Shown here one piece after another: positions 43,171 through 55,218 of a DNA stretch of 64,000 nt. Below the pieces are notes generated by a model. It made no database searches. It was not told the origin of the DNA and was given only the letters and a program-made list of their open reading frames with translations. Each line of letters starts with the position of its first letter. The stretch's first letter is position 1. The stretch comes from Lojkania enalia (taxonomy: Eukaryota > Ascomycota > Dothideomycetes > Pleosporales): NCBI GenBank assembly GCA_010094045.1, contig ML986767.1:1-64000 (forward strand), read 5' to 3'. The translations under genes and the position numbers were made by a program.

Positions 43171-45985
43171 CTAAGAGACGGGCTCGCTTTGATCCGACTT
43201 TTGGACACCTTCTAGTGCTGGGTCAGTGGTTTTGAGGTTGGTATTCCCTCCGTATTTACCGGTTTGGCGCTGGCTGACGAACGGCATCCACTTGGATATG
43301 TTCTTGATGTGCTGTAAGTGCTTAAGTTTCTTTTTGCCGTGATCCCTCAATCGAACATCAAATCTCCTACTCATGTCCTCGAGCGAAGTGGCCTATATTC
43401 ATCAGACTACGTTACATTGACAATTACATGAACGAATGACAAGATACTCACATTGCCAGTACTAGGGACTAGGAAGTAAACGAGCAAAAAGCCTAAAAAG
43501 CTGAAGCCGCTGCAGCTGTTAATGTTATCTCGGGTTAGTTTAGGGTTAGGTTACTTACGTAAAGACTCCGAAAAGCTTGTCGCTGCCCCAGGCCAAACCT
43601 CTGGGAACGAAAAGGGCTAAGAACCCGGATCCTTGACAATATATTAGCCTCTTTGGACCATGGGGGATTTGGAGGGGTTTAATTACCGAGGAAGTTCCAG
43701 AATACCCCCCACTAAGCGACAAAGGTTAGTAAACACTATTGCTGCAGAAATCTTGAGCTTCATACCGACATTCCCACCTCTATGTGTATATTAGTATATT
43801 AGTATATTGAAGCGAAGAGACGGCTCTTACCTCTTCCCTCGTTAGGCCAGACCTCTGCCGAATACAGGAAAGGGACAGCCCCAGCGCCTGCAAAATCTTG
43901 TTAGCCCTTAATACTCAGCGAAAGTGTAAGGTGGAAGAGATTACCTGGCGAGTAGCACATAGTGAAAATGAAAACAAATGCTGTCACTGCACCTAACTTG
44001 TTCGGATTGTCCTCAGGAAGGCGTAATAAGAACGTTAGGATGAATAGCATCACAGTACCACTTGCTAACGATTGGAGCAATAATCTGCGTCGGCCATAAA
44101 GCAGTCTCTGCATCTTCTCCAAGGATTCCTCCTTCTTTTTTGAAACTGGTTGGAGAGGGGTTGATCCGGAGGGATAAAGTTCATCCATTGAGGCATTTAG
44201 AGGTAGAGGCTCAATCCAGAAATAGGCCACTGCAGAAAAGATAGCGTTGGCTGCTCCGAATCCCATACTCAAGCCTAAATTCCTCTTTATTCCTTCATCC
44301 GGATCGCTTGTTGTGGTAAGATTCGCGGCCGTGAAGAAGATGCTTGCAAGGAAAGCGAGAATATTGATACCTGATAGTTGCTGAGACAGCATAACTATCA
44401 TAGTCGCAACTGCAGCGCGGCGATTACTATTATGTGTTATTTAATGCCTACAGATCTCGGGTTCCGAGAGAAGTGACGCGGACTATTTCTTACCGGTCAA
44501 TAGTAACGATTTTTGGCAGTCTCTCACCGTAGCCAATATGGCCAATAAACTGAAAAATTAGTTAGTATACATTCCTCAGAGAACGACGCACGTATAACAT
44601 CGCTATTTCATACGTTTTGCCAAGCTTCTGTAAAATTTCAATCTTTTAGCTTTTCGCTAGACATTTGCTAAGGCACTGATCTAGAGAAGTAGAATCTGCC
44701 AGGCGTAGCCGGTACTACTCACATGGTTAAGGTCTGGCTTCTGCTTAGACTTCTTTTTATCTTGTCGCTGGTAATATCTCTCGGTTTGAATCTGGTAATA
44801 GATGTAGACAAATTCCTCAGCAGCCAACCGTCTTTCTTTACGAAGTCGAACTAAAGTATCGAAGGCCTTGATATAATTTCCTTGGATAATGAGCCAGCGT
44901 GGACTCTCGCAGCAAAGATAGGTAAGAATAAGCAGAATCAGTGCGGGGATGGCACCACTCAAGACCTGGTTTCTCCAGTTCGTCCGGAAAATATATGTTG
45001 CGACGCTTCCTGCGAATATTCCGATGGCAGTAAAGACTTGCCACGAGACAAGAATGCGTCCACGCTTGTTGGGGGGTAATATCTCGCTTTCCCAGATGGG
45101 AACAATCGAAGCCTTAGCCCCAATTCCAATTCCAAGAAACAAGCGGGCGATGAGATATCCCTCCCATGTCGTAGCCCGCGAACCACCGATCGTGGCAGCG
45201 AAACTGAAAGCGGCGGCTATAAATACAGAGCCTCGCCTGCCAAAGAATCGAGAATAGCAGATTGGGTCTACCAGGAAAGGGCCAAGGACAGCCGCAGAAA
45301 ACCAAGTGATCGCGTTCACCGCCCCAAATGTCCAGACATCTCCGCGACTCTGATTAGGTTCAATAGAGACACCTAACCCATTTGGCCACCCAAGGTTGCC
45401 ATTTGCTGCCTGGTCCCATCCTATTGAGAGTGTTAGATTCCTTTGACGTAGAGGTCGCCTGGAACTGACCTTGAGTCATTGAAGCCATGCAACAAGCAAG
45501 AATTGTAATCAAAAGGTCCTTGGGCTCCATCCAGAACTGCTTGGATTGTTGGATCTCGATAGCCCTACGTTCTCGAGGCTCGAGCAAGTCTATAACGCCA
45601 CGGGAATCAATCGAGGGTGTATAAGCAGGTCGCTCGTCGTCTTCGTTCGCTTCCTCTTCATCTAGTTGGTGGCTCCCGTGTCCTTTAGATTGAATATGAA
45701 ATTAGCGCCATCCTAGAGTGATGAAAGCTCGAAATGCTACACTTACTTCTAGCAAGTCTAACCCCTACTTGCAATTCCTCCTCTGTTGCAGAACTTTGTC
45801 CCGCAAAGTGCTCATCATAAAGCCTTTTAACAAGAGCTGTCATAATCTCTAGCTCTAGTTCTTCGAGGGGATTGTCTTTGAGGGTCCATTCTTCCTTGTT
45901 TTGGGTGTCGATAGTTGCTTCTGTCTGACACTTGTAAGAACGCATCGTCATAGATTGTGTACAGACTCACTTTGTCTTCAGGCAT
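43171..45985 (-). CDS. MFS sugar transporter
   Basis: A 708-aa transporter of the major facilitator sugar-porter family, encoded by 13 exons: 45985-45971, 45924-45747, 45682-45470, 45420-44723, 44627-44592, 44549-44494, 44426-43945, 43887-43831, 43779-43766, 43711-43687, 43631-43559, 43509-43452, 43392-43171. Family signs are QGWDQAANGNLGWPNG after TM1, RFFGRRGSVFIAAAF, GIGIGAKASIVPIWESEILPPNKRG, LCCESPRWL at the end of TM6, QQLSGINILAF in TM7, YSAEVWPNEGREVGMSWGVFWNFLG in TM10, and FLVPSTGNATSLED at the C-terminal end. Exon 9 is 14 nt and is required to make REVGMS. Introns are 42-95 nt. Acceptors at 43516 and 43510 differ by six bases and both keep the frame. The long acidic N-terminus and Lys/Gln-rich C-terminus are cytoplasmic. 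The substrate cannot be told. Confidence 0.88.
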
Positions 45986-47599
45986 CTTAAATATCTCAAT
46001 TTTTTACTTTAGGACAATAAAGTTGCTTCGATAGTTATAACCTGTGTGGAATTCTTATGGTGGAGCTTGGTGAAGCACTTTTGAGAAGAGAATAATTTCA
46101 GCCTTGGTCTTTAGCCCCTGTGCTCCAGTGGAGCCGTGTACGCCTTCGTAATAGTACTCTCTCTACATTCCTCACATCACAGGGTCTTAGCATGCATAAG
46201 GAGGACCTGAAAAGGCCGGGATGTCTGCCTTCCCTTTGGCATTCGGCAAACCCGAACAAATGAAATGCTTTCCGTGTACGAAGTCGCAGAGCCTTATTAT
46301 TGGGATGAAGCCGGCGTCTTGCGGTTCCTCCATTATCCTTGCTTAGATATGCAACAAATTTATGACTGTCAGCAAGTGGCTTTGGATCTAGTGAAGAACA
46401 GCGGCAACTTTAACCTCGTGGCGTGAAGGACTCCGCACATAGGGATTTCTGCTAAAACCCACTGCGCACAACTCCTTGAATGCTGCAGCTTCGGAACCAG
46501 GATACTACGACTAGTTGGCTGCCACGTGCATGGTAACTTTTTCCAACACTACATCACTACAAACGAATTTCACGCATTTGCAAGTCACATTATTCAAAGA
46601 CACTTAGTGTAATTAAACTGACCTTACTGCCAATCGCAGTTGATGGCTGCCCCGTGCCAAGTGTCGGGAACAACCTTATAAGTAAATGCGTAGCGAAAGC
46701 GATATGAGTGGTTGGGGCCAAGTGCGCTGTCAAAATTAGTTTGGGTCCTCTCCTGCAGGCGTTCTGCACGAGCACAGTTGCGGAATGAAGCCTGCTTGTC
46801 ATTGTCTCAGCCTTGTTCATTAACGATCAACATGATAACTAGACGGCCGGATTTGACCATTCTTAGCGAGCTTATAGAGAGTTTGCGCAGGCTGGCAAAT
46901 CGCATAATAATTTGTTAGTCGCGTGGCTTCCGAATGTGCAAGAGCAGCATACTCACGCAATGCCATGGTCCGATGGTTCAGCTCGGTTGCGTTTTACAGC
47001 TGTGTTCTGCACAGTGTATTGCAGCGGCTGTTATGCTTAAGAGACCAATTGCTAGTACGCTAACGTCGAAAGAGTAATTTTCGTGATGGAGAATCAAGGA
47101 ATTCTACAATAGAAGAAATAACCATAGAACCGTCTTTTGACGTTTTTCTGTGCCTTGAGATACGCGATAGTATCTGGAATCAGAGTGGGACGAGTAATAC
47201 CCTTCCATTCTCAACCGGCAGTGGGGTCCTGAACATGTGCTGCATCCCATAAGGCATCCAATGGTACTATGCACTTTACAGGGCGGTTTATGGGGTACCA
47301 GTCCATTTCAAGAATGAGGATGTGGAGGACGGGGAGTAGTGTTTTGTTTTTTGCCAAAGGTGGATTTCGTCTTGAAGGCGTCGGGGAAAAACAATACCCT
47401 GCTTGGATTGGCAAAGGCGCCTCAGCTTCGTACTACCAAATCATATTCAGCTCTGACACTGCCCCTTGATTTACGCATGATTTGTTCCCCCATTAGAAAG
47501 GTGACTTGAGGCTCTATTAGACGGTGTGGAACATAAAATATAGTTCAGATTCTTCGCGAAAGCTACCCAACACCCATAGAACATTTCAGATCGTACATT
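45986..47599. other. Divergent intergenic region of 1.6 kb
   Basis: Contains promoters of the MFS gene and the CorA-like gene. A 67-codon minus frame at 47211-47414 looks slightly protein-like but has no Met-initiated, family-supported product and is not called. Confidence 0.4.
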
Positions 47600-49201
47600 A
47601 TGGCCAAGGAAGGCTGCAACCATTCGGACTTGGAGGTGTGGAGGAAAGCAGGTAAGTGCATGTCTCCCAAGGGTCAAAATGTGCGCCCGTTAACAGTATA
47701 AAGGCGGTGTGGAACATTGTGAAGTCTTCTATCCTCCCGCCAAATTCCGCTCAGAAGGACTGGGCGATGCTCCACTAACACTTGTGTACTGCTCTGTGCC
47801 TTTCCACCCTCCTCGGGCTAACTAAAACGTAGCGTCGGCAACGCTGACGAAATTCGTGAATGTTTAAGATGTCGCTCGTATTTCACAGATACATTCAAAA
47901 TCCCGCCCCTGTGGTGGTCTGGATGGATGCGTCGATCGAATGGGTACTTCGGAACTGATAAAGTAGTGAGATCTAGTGGCGAATTAGAAAGCTATCGTAT
48001 GATATCTTTCATCGAGTCAATCACGTTAAAACTAACAAATTTCGCAGAGACATGGTTTCGTTTCCTGGCAAAACAGACTTTTCAGACAGCTCCAGCAGGC
48101 CACAAAGACTACGTATGGTACAAATTCAATGTTTTCACTCAATGGATCGCTAGCACAAGACAGATGATTGTGTTTGTATTCGATCCCCGAGTCGACATTA
48201 GAGATAGCCTGCTGAAGCACTTACTAAGCTCGTTCCCTGAGCACGGAGTATTCAATCCTTACCAAATCCACATCTCATTCCTCGAAGAGCTTGCTAGATT
48301 GCAAGATGAAGCTGTATGGGGAATACGTGATCTGGTGCGCAAGAGTGAAATCCAGAGGAATAAGCTGGGGTTTGTACGAAATGTCGAAAACTACTTCCAA
48401 CTTGCAGAAGTGGGGAGACACGCAATCCACGTATCGGAAACTCTTGAAGTTGCAGTAGACACAATACGTTCCATGAAGCTGGAGTACGATCAGTATTTCA
48501 TTGAACATCCTGCAACAGATCATACGTCCAGGTTGACCTACAGCAAGACCCGTATGGGTCTCAATTTCCTCAGCAATAAGCTATACAGTCTCCTGTCTCG
48601 GTCTGCTTCCAACAAAGATCGTCTCGTCCAAGAGGTGCAGCTCTCGTTCAACCTTCTCACGTGGTACGAATCCGAGGTTGGCAATCGTATCGCGCTGGCG
48701 TCACAGAACGACAGCGCGGCTATGAGGTCCATTACATTCCTCACTTTCGTATTTCTGCCAGCGACGTTTATCTCTGCCATTTTTAGTAAGTAAGACCGAC
48801 GTGCTATAGCAAGTTCTGGTTATGTATGATAGACGGGCATCAACTATAAGCTGATGTCTATCTGATATTGTACCAACTAAGAGACTCCAATAGTACGAGA
48901 CTTCTATTTGTGAAGAAGCTCGCTAATCGATTCTCCGTCTCTAGGCATGTCTTTCTTCAATTTTGACGGGGAAGGGAACAAGTGGAGAATTTCAAAAGAC
49001 TTCTGGATCTACTGGGTCATCACAATACCAGTTACGTTATTCTCGGTGATGGGTTACTATTATGGAAATCGGTTCTTCCTGAAGAAACTTACAGATGAGA
49101 ATAAGAATCTGCCCGAGCGTCTCATTCACCGGAATACCAATCTCGCAGAGAGAGAGCGGAGCGCAACTTTGGGTTCAAGTGATGATTTTCAGAAGGTTTA
49201 G
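47600..49201 (+). CDS. Fungal CorA-like membrane protein
   Basis: A 430-aa protein, join(47600-47651, 47704-47785, 47833-47996, 48048-48785, 48945-49201). The body follows the fungal CorA-like pattern: LESYQTWFRFLAKQ (made by removing a 51-nt in-frame intron with perfect CTAAC), WYKFNVFTQWIAS, QDEAVWGIRDLVRKSE, RHAIHVSETLEVAVDTI, then two C-terminal membrane spans, ITFLTFVFLPATFISAIFS and FWIYWVITIPVTLFSVMGYYYG. The loop after TM1 is SMSFFNFD instead of the GMN motif of true magnesium channels, as is common in these fungal relatives, so transport activity is uncertain. The first two introns (52 and 47 nt) were chosen to keep VEHCEVFYPPAKF and NADEIREC in frame and are less certain than the rest. 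Confidence 0.8.
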
Positions 49202-49428
49202 GACTGACCGAGTCATTCAAAGGCCCATTTAAAAGTTATATATTGTGGTCGCTTTAAATGACTCACACATGTAGTCGCGTATCGATTTAGTAGAGTCCCT
49301 CATGAAAGGCCAGTTTAAGAGCATGCTTGGCACTACCCGTGACTCCGCGTCATGCTCGAGCGGCCCGCGCGCCGGCTATATGTACCGCATTGTTTCCACT
49401 CCCTCGCTATCAAATCCAACAGCGCAAG

Positions 49429-49837
49429 ATGGCGAAGTCAGTCAAAAAAGTCACGGAATATCAGACCCGAGTTTACACTCTCCTCCAACAGATCCCTGAA
49501 GGCAGGATCACTACGTACGCCGCTATCGCAAAGGCTTTGAATTCATCGCCGCGCGCGGTCGGAGGTGCTTGCCGAAACAACCCCTTTGCACCGGAGGTCC
49601 CCTGTCACCGGTGTATAGCAAGTTCAGGGGTGAGTGTTCTGGTGGTGATGGATACTAGCACTAACGCAGCAATAGTTCATTGGCGGTTTTATGGGGGACT
49701 GGGAGAAGGCTCCAAGCGGACAGAACCAGACCTCCAAGCTCAAACTTCTAGCAGATGAGGGTGTTCAATTTGATGGAAACGGGATGTTGGTTGATAAGAC
49801 TCGGTTGTGGGATGATTTTGATCTCAAGGTCGTGTGA
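49429..49837 (+). CDS. Alkylguanine-DNA methyltransferase-like protein (single DNA-binding domain, PCHR motif)
   Basis: A 120-aa protein, join(49429-49629, 49676-49837), intron 46 nt. It is the C-terminal DNA-binding/active-site domain of O6-alkylguanine-DNA alkyltransferase standing alone: YTLLQQIPEGRITTYAAIAKAL is the helix-turn-helix start, RAVGGACRNNP the recognition helix with the Arg finger, and EVPCHRCIASSGFIGGF, spliced across the intron, the active site. The Cys of PCHR is retained, so it could accept a methyl group, unlike ATL proteins of S. pombe type, which have Trp there. The N-terminal domain of full MGMT is missing, as in ATL proteins. The frame is open upstream to 49327, but ATG 49429 gives the usual N-terminus. 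Confidence 0.9.
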
Positions 49838-50109
49838 GGAAGCGGGGTTCGCGAGTGGCAAAAACTAGGTGGTGTAGGAGGCTGATTCAACATTCACGAA
49901 CATTCTCCTGATAATCTTCCAACCGCATAAAGCCGCCGTAGCGATATAATGATACGTAGAATTCATTATTGCATAAATGCGATGAATATTTCACAGTGTA
50001 TTTGGAGCCGCTAAGCCTTGTAACGACAGGCTCCCTTTCAGAAACCTAAAGCATCGATCCAAGCCTATCCAAGCGCACTCTCACCTCACCAACCGCGCGA
50101 CATCACGCA

Positions 50110-51884
50110 ATGCCGCCAAAGCGAAAGGAGTTCTTGAAGCCCAACGCGAACACAAGGGCAAAAGTAAGGATTTCAGATTATATCATGATGCCTTCTAACG
50201 AATCCATTAGCCTTCCGGTCCGCAGACTGAGAATGATTTCTTAGAGGCAGCTGATGAGTTTGAGCAATCCGCTGGAAAATGGAGAGCGGGGGATATCGCA
50301 AAAGCTACGCGATTCTTCAATCGAGCGATAGACATGTATAATGCAGGCCTTCAGAAATACCCAAATTCTTTTGACCTTGCATACAACAAGTGAGTGCTAA
50401 CTACTTTAGAAGATTGTCTACGTCGCGGACTTTTGACCTGATAATTGACCATGAACAGGGCGAATCTGGAGTATAATATGATTGAAGATCCGCGCGTCGT
50501 CTCCATATTGGGCGATAAAATCTCTTTGCTGGAAGAGACGCTCTCGTCACACCGCACAGCTATAGCGCTGAATTCTGACAATACAGACATTCTTTTCAAC
50601 ACAGCCCAAGTATTAACCTCATTAGCAGAAGCATTACTGGAAAAAGGGACACAAGAGACGGCGAAAGTACCCTCGAGAGCGCTGCTAGAGGAAGCTGTTG
50701 AAATATTCACAAAGTGCCTTGCAAGTCAACAGCGTGAGTATGAGGAAATGCAGGTCGAGATTGCAAAGGCACATGCAGCTCAACGGCTGAGCGAAGTTGA
50801 GAAAGGTCTTGAGGCGGGGCAAAACGCCACCACTCAAGTCCTCCAGCAAGATAGAATGGAAACATCGTCGACAATTTCGGATGAGCGAGGAGATTGGGCA
50901 ACTATAATCGAGCCCGTCACACCTGAAACTATCCTGGAAACCTGCACCGCACAGCTGGAGGCTTTGTCTACACTTCTCTGCCTGTACGATCCCTCTGACC
51001 GTCATTCACTTAAACGGAAAGTACAAATGGGCCTGGAGACTGCAGAAGGCAAGATCCCAGCGCTGGCAAATCTCCTCCAAGATTCCTCCACCGACTTATC
51101 AGAAGAACCAGCACTAGGACCTACCCTGTCTATTGCACCTTCCGGCGTTGTAGAAGTACCAAAGACATCACCAAGAGACGATGCCTTTCTAGCGGCCGCT
51201 AATTTTAAGGTCAGCGTTGCCGAGGTTGCATATCGACATGGGGATAGCAGTGCCGTCGAGTATGGGAAGCAAATCGAGCAAATATTTGCATCTCTCGATT
51301 ATACTGACAATCCCGATGATTTGGCATCCGTAAATGTACGTTGTGCCTTTGCAGATGCTCTTATCAATCTCGCCTCGGCCGTCTCAGAGAACGCGCAATA
51401 TACTGCTTCGTCCCCTAATTTTATAACAGACCTAGAGTCCCAATGGTCGGCCCTAAGCCAAGCGCAAGCGATACTCACCCATATATCAAGCGGAGTATAT
51501 AGTACTAGGCTTTCAGCTTCCCGTCTTGCGGACATTTTCCTGGCACGGGGCGATACTGACTTATTCCGATTCAGAATCTCACTCTTCTATGTCGCAAAGT
51601 CTGCATGGGTGAAAAGCAAAGCAGTACTTGTCTCCAATGCAGGAGTGTTTTACCGCGGTGCACGGAGTTATGCAAAACGAGCAGGTGCAGTAGATGTCCA
51701 AAGGACGGCCGACGCAAAGGCGACGGTGGCGGAGATCCTGAAAGCGGCAGCTTCTGGATTAGAGGAGAGGAAAGAGCATTGGAAGAGCGAAACGGCAGAA
51801 GTGGTGAGGGTTCTAGAGCAGATGGTTGAAGAAGGAATCGTGGGAAGGGAAGACGCGAAAGGTTTGGTGAGTTATATTGAATAA
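50110..51884 (+). CDS. Conserved TPR-type protein, function unknown
   Basis: A 552-aa, mostly helical protein, join(50110-50163, 50211-50389, 50459-51884), introns 47 and 69 nt. The start MPPKRKEFLKPN is followed by ENDFLEAADEFEQSAGKWRAGDIAKATRFFNRAIDMYN and FDLAYNKANLEYNM, which are tetratricopeptide-like helix pairs. A long helical region (AQVLTSLAEALLE, AVEIFTKCLASQQREYEEMQVE) and a C-terminal helical array with another TPR-like portion follow. The N-terminal region resembles conserved fungal TPR proteins, but I do not recognise the orthologue or its role. No signal peptide or membrane span is present, so it is probably cytosolic or nuclear, acting as an adaptor. Confidence 0.85.
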
Positions 51885-52828
51885 GGGTTGGCATTACGAT
51901 TTGCATTCGACGATATCGTACGCTTTTAAATAATAAAATTATCAGTAGCCGACGAGGGGTTTCTGACATGGATTTCTTCCGCGGATACTATATGAGAGTT
52001 TAGCGACCAATCAGTGAAAGTCTCTGATCCTACACGCTCATGCCCTAGGCTTGAGAGGGTATAGTTGTCTGATTGGGTGCTATCAAGCAACTAGACCTTA
52101 TAGTGACAAATCTATGAGGCTACATAATAAAGGTTTAGACATGTCGAGCACGAGGGATGCTAGCCATGTTCTTTGAGCTTGCTCCACAAATCTCCGAAAT
52201 CGTCCGCTCATCTCCATCCGGACACCATGCAGCGGTACAGAAAGTTGTGTCTTACCCAACCGAAAAACCTGCAAAAGAGACGCACATCTGAAGATAGCCG
52301 AAGAACGAGGAATGACATACAGCAAAAGAGAGGAGAGGTAAGACAAGTAAACTGCAATTCCTGGGGGAATTTGTGTTCTCTAGATCGCGGGATGTTTGCC
52401 CTTCTTCGGTCCGGATTTCCGCACGTGCTCATGTCCTGCCTACGACATGCTCTCTGCCTCTTGTTGATCATTCAGAAAATCTAAGGTTCTCTATCCCCAG
52501 CGACGAAGAGCTGCGCAGATGCGAAGGCGCGATAAGCAAACCCCCCGCCCTGAAACTCTCACAATGGCTGTTTACCCCGTCAGCGGCGTTGCCCCGCATC
52601 ACGTCAAACTGGTGCCGGGGAGCTTCTGCTTCTACCACCTGTCATTCTTCGACAGCTCCGAGCTTCCCCAATTCTCCTCCAACTACCGCATTTTCCCCAA
52701 CCTAGCTATCATCTGACACGCTACGGAAGCTAATTCCGAAATCGTAGTAGCCGATGCAGTGGACCTCGACAAGCTCGGTGATGTTCTCATTCTGACTATA
52801 ACTACTGCATCCCTCCACCACCTGCACC
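51885..52828. other. Intergenic with a possible relic frame
   Basis: Lies between the TPR gene and SSADH and includes the SSADH promoter. A relic-like plus frame from ATG 52564 is described separately; nothing else is supported. Confidence 0.45.
52564..52719 (+). pseudogene. Possible relic ORF upstream of SSADH
   Basis: A frame starting MAVYPVSGVAPHHVKLVPGS and continuing FCFYHLSFFDSSELPQF reads like a real protein start but stops at TGA 52717-52719. The same frame then continues HATEANSEIVVADAVDLDKLGDV until overlapping the SSADH 5' region, where it meets TAG. No family recognised; it may be a decayed gene or chance. Confidence 0.3.
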
Positions 52829-54635
52829 ATGCGACCTCTATTGTCAACTACCAGAACTATTTCTAGGCAATATTATTGCAGAAGCCGATTTCAAGCAAAT
52901 CCTTCGCCATTAATACTTCAGAGAACATACGCGATGGGTCATTCGGTGCCTCCAGTAAGTGCTAGACGCCCTACACGCACTATGTAGATTCAATACGAAA
53001 AGCATCAATTGCACAACATGAAGGTCTCTAATGCGCGGAATTTCATAGCTTAGCGACAAATCTCTCCTTAAAAAGCAATGCTATGTCAACGGAGAATGGA
53101 TAAGCGCAAAGTCGGGCAAGACCTTTGAGGTCACAGGTGCGTAACCAGCCGAGTTGAGGCTGAGAGTTCGTACGTTAACATGGAACAGATCCCGCCACAG
53201 GGGAAGTCATAGGCACAATGCCTGAATGCGACCGAGCCGATACCGAAGCTGCTATCACCGCTGCCGCTAAAGCTCTGCCTTCCTTCCGCAAGACGACCGG
53301 ACGAGAGCGTGCTCGTATGCTACGAAAGTGGTACCAGCTAATGATTGACAACGCGAATGACCTTGCGAAGTTAATAACGTGGGAGAACGGAAAACCCCTT
53401 GCAGACGCCAAGGGCGAGGTTACGTACGCAGCAAACTTCTTCGAGTGGTTCAGCGAGGAAGCTCCAAGAGTATATGGAAGCACAATTCCAGCGAGCGTCG
53501 CGGGCAACCGAGTATTCACCATCAAGGAACCTGTGGGGGTATGCGGCCTAATCACGCCGTGAGCATTCCATTACCACTCATTCTAGAAGGCGATTTACTG
53601 ACGTATTAATATAGATGGAACTTCCCGGCCGCCATGATCACACGCAAAATCGGACCAGCCCTCGCAGCTGGCTGTACCGTCGTAGCAAAGTCTCCTGGTG
53701 AGACTCCGTTCACAGCAGCGGCATTGGCTGAGTTGGCTCATCGTGCGGGCATTCCAAAAGGTGTTATCAATTTTGTTACAGCGCTGAAAAACACACCAGA
53801 AGTTGGCGAGACCATTACTTCTTCCAAGACCGTCAAAAAGGTATCCTTTACCGGATCCACGGGAGTTGGCAAACTTCTCATGAAGCAATCCGCCGATACG
53901 CTCAAGAAACTGTCTTTCGAGCTTGGCGGCAACGCCCCTTTCATTGTCTTCGATGATGCTGATATGGAAACTGCCGTAGCTGGTGCTATTGCGTCCAAAT
54001 TCCGCTCTTCGGGCCAGACCTGCGTTTGCGCCAACAGGATATACGTCCAATCTGGAATCTACGACGAATTTGCAAAGGTGTTTACTGAGAAAGTCAAGGG
54101 CTTCAAAGTCGGTGGCGGCTACGACCAAGGTGTAACCCATGGGCCCCTCATCCACGACCGTGCCGTTTCCAAGGTCGAAAGTCACGTTGAAGATGCTGTC
54201 AAAAAAGGCGGTCAGGTTCTCATTGGCGGCCAAAAGATGCCAGATCTTGGATCCAACTTCTTCCAGCCGACCGTCATCCGCGACATGACAGCTAGCATGC
54301 AACTGGCTCACGAGGAAACTTTCGGTCCTGTAGCTGGTCTCTTCAAGTTCGATACTGAGGCCGACGTCGTAAAACTCGCAAACCAGGCTGATGTTGGCCT
54401 CGCAGGCTATTTCTTCAGTAGGGATATCCAGAGGGTCTATCGTGTAGCCGAGGCACTTGAGGTCGGCATGGTAGGCGTGAATACTGGCTTGATCAGTGAT
54501 CCAGCAGCACCTTTCGGTGGTGTCAAGGAGAGTGGGTTCGGAAGGGAGGGTAGCATGTTAGGCATCGAAGAGTATGTTGTCACAAAAATGGTCACGCTTG
54601 GAGGCAACGGACAGCCGCTGCAGGGCTCTTCATAA
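52829..54635 (+). CDS. UGA2: Succinate-semialdehyde dehydrogenase, mitochondrial presequence
   Basis: A 534-aa aldehyde dehydrogenase of the SSADH class, last step of the GABA shunt (succinate semialdehyde to succinate, NAD(P)+). The model is join(52829-52954, 53049-53136, 53189-53558, 53615-54635). Exon 1 encodes MRPLLSTTRTISRQYYCRSR.., Arg/Ser-rich and without acidic residues, a mitochondrial presequence ending near LQRTYA. A second in-frame ATG at 52934 (MGHSVPP) would give a cytosolic form. The core shows CYVNGEWISAKSG, PWNFPAAMI rebuilt by the last splice, FTGSTGVGKLLM (cofactor), FELGGNAPF (general-base Glu) and SSGQTCVCANR (nucleophile Cys). KESGFGREGS closes the family pattern. Length fits. 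Betaine- or other ALDHs are less likely given GRERARMLRKWYQLM. Confidence 0.95.
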
Positions 54636-55218
54636 CGAAATTAAAAGCAAAAGATAAGTAAAGGACGATACTATGCTTAATATACGAGTATGTTTGAATT
54701 AGGACCGTAAATCATACTATCGGAATACCAAACGTCGACTGTTTGTGAATCCTTTCTAAAGTTCAACTCCGATCAGAGCAGATGAATCGGTATGACTATA
54801 CGCCGGTGGCTTCGACGAGCTGAAGAGGCATAGATAATTTATTTCGACAATACCTTCTTATAATCGCGCAGAATTACCATGAAATAGTGACTATCACCTT
54901 AACCTTTCAAATTTGTAGGTTATCTTGAAGGGATTGGATGTTGACAGCACATTCGCTTCTTAACACTTGATGTGGATAGACTTCGCACCACACAAAAGTC
55001 ACGCATTCAGCGCCACGGAGCGCAGCAATTGGCTGTTAAATGTCAGATTCTCAGCACTCAAGCGCCAACCCGGGAGAGCCCGTACTTCTCGCTTTGGAGT
55101 CGCTTTTGGGGGCTAGGCGATCACTTCCCAGTCAGCTGGTTCGATCGCAGAGCGCACCTTTCGACACCTGCAACCCACCCCCTCTCCAAGCCGATGATCC
55201 CATCGGACACAAGATGCG
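54636..55218. other. Intergenic between SSADH and the next gene
   Basis: AT-rich 3' flank of SSADH then promoter of the gene at 55219. Two short overlapping frames (54972-55322, 55040-55231) end before or run out of frame with the conserved protein start and are not called. Confidence 0.45.
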
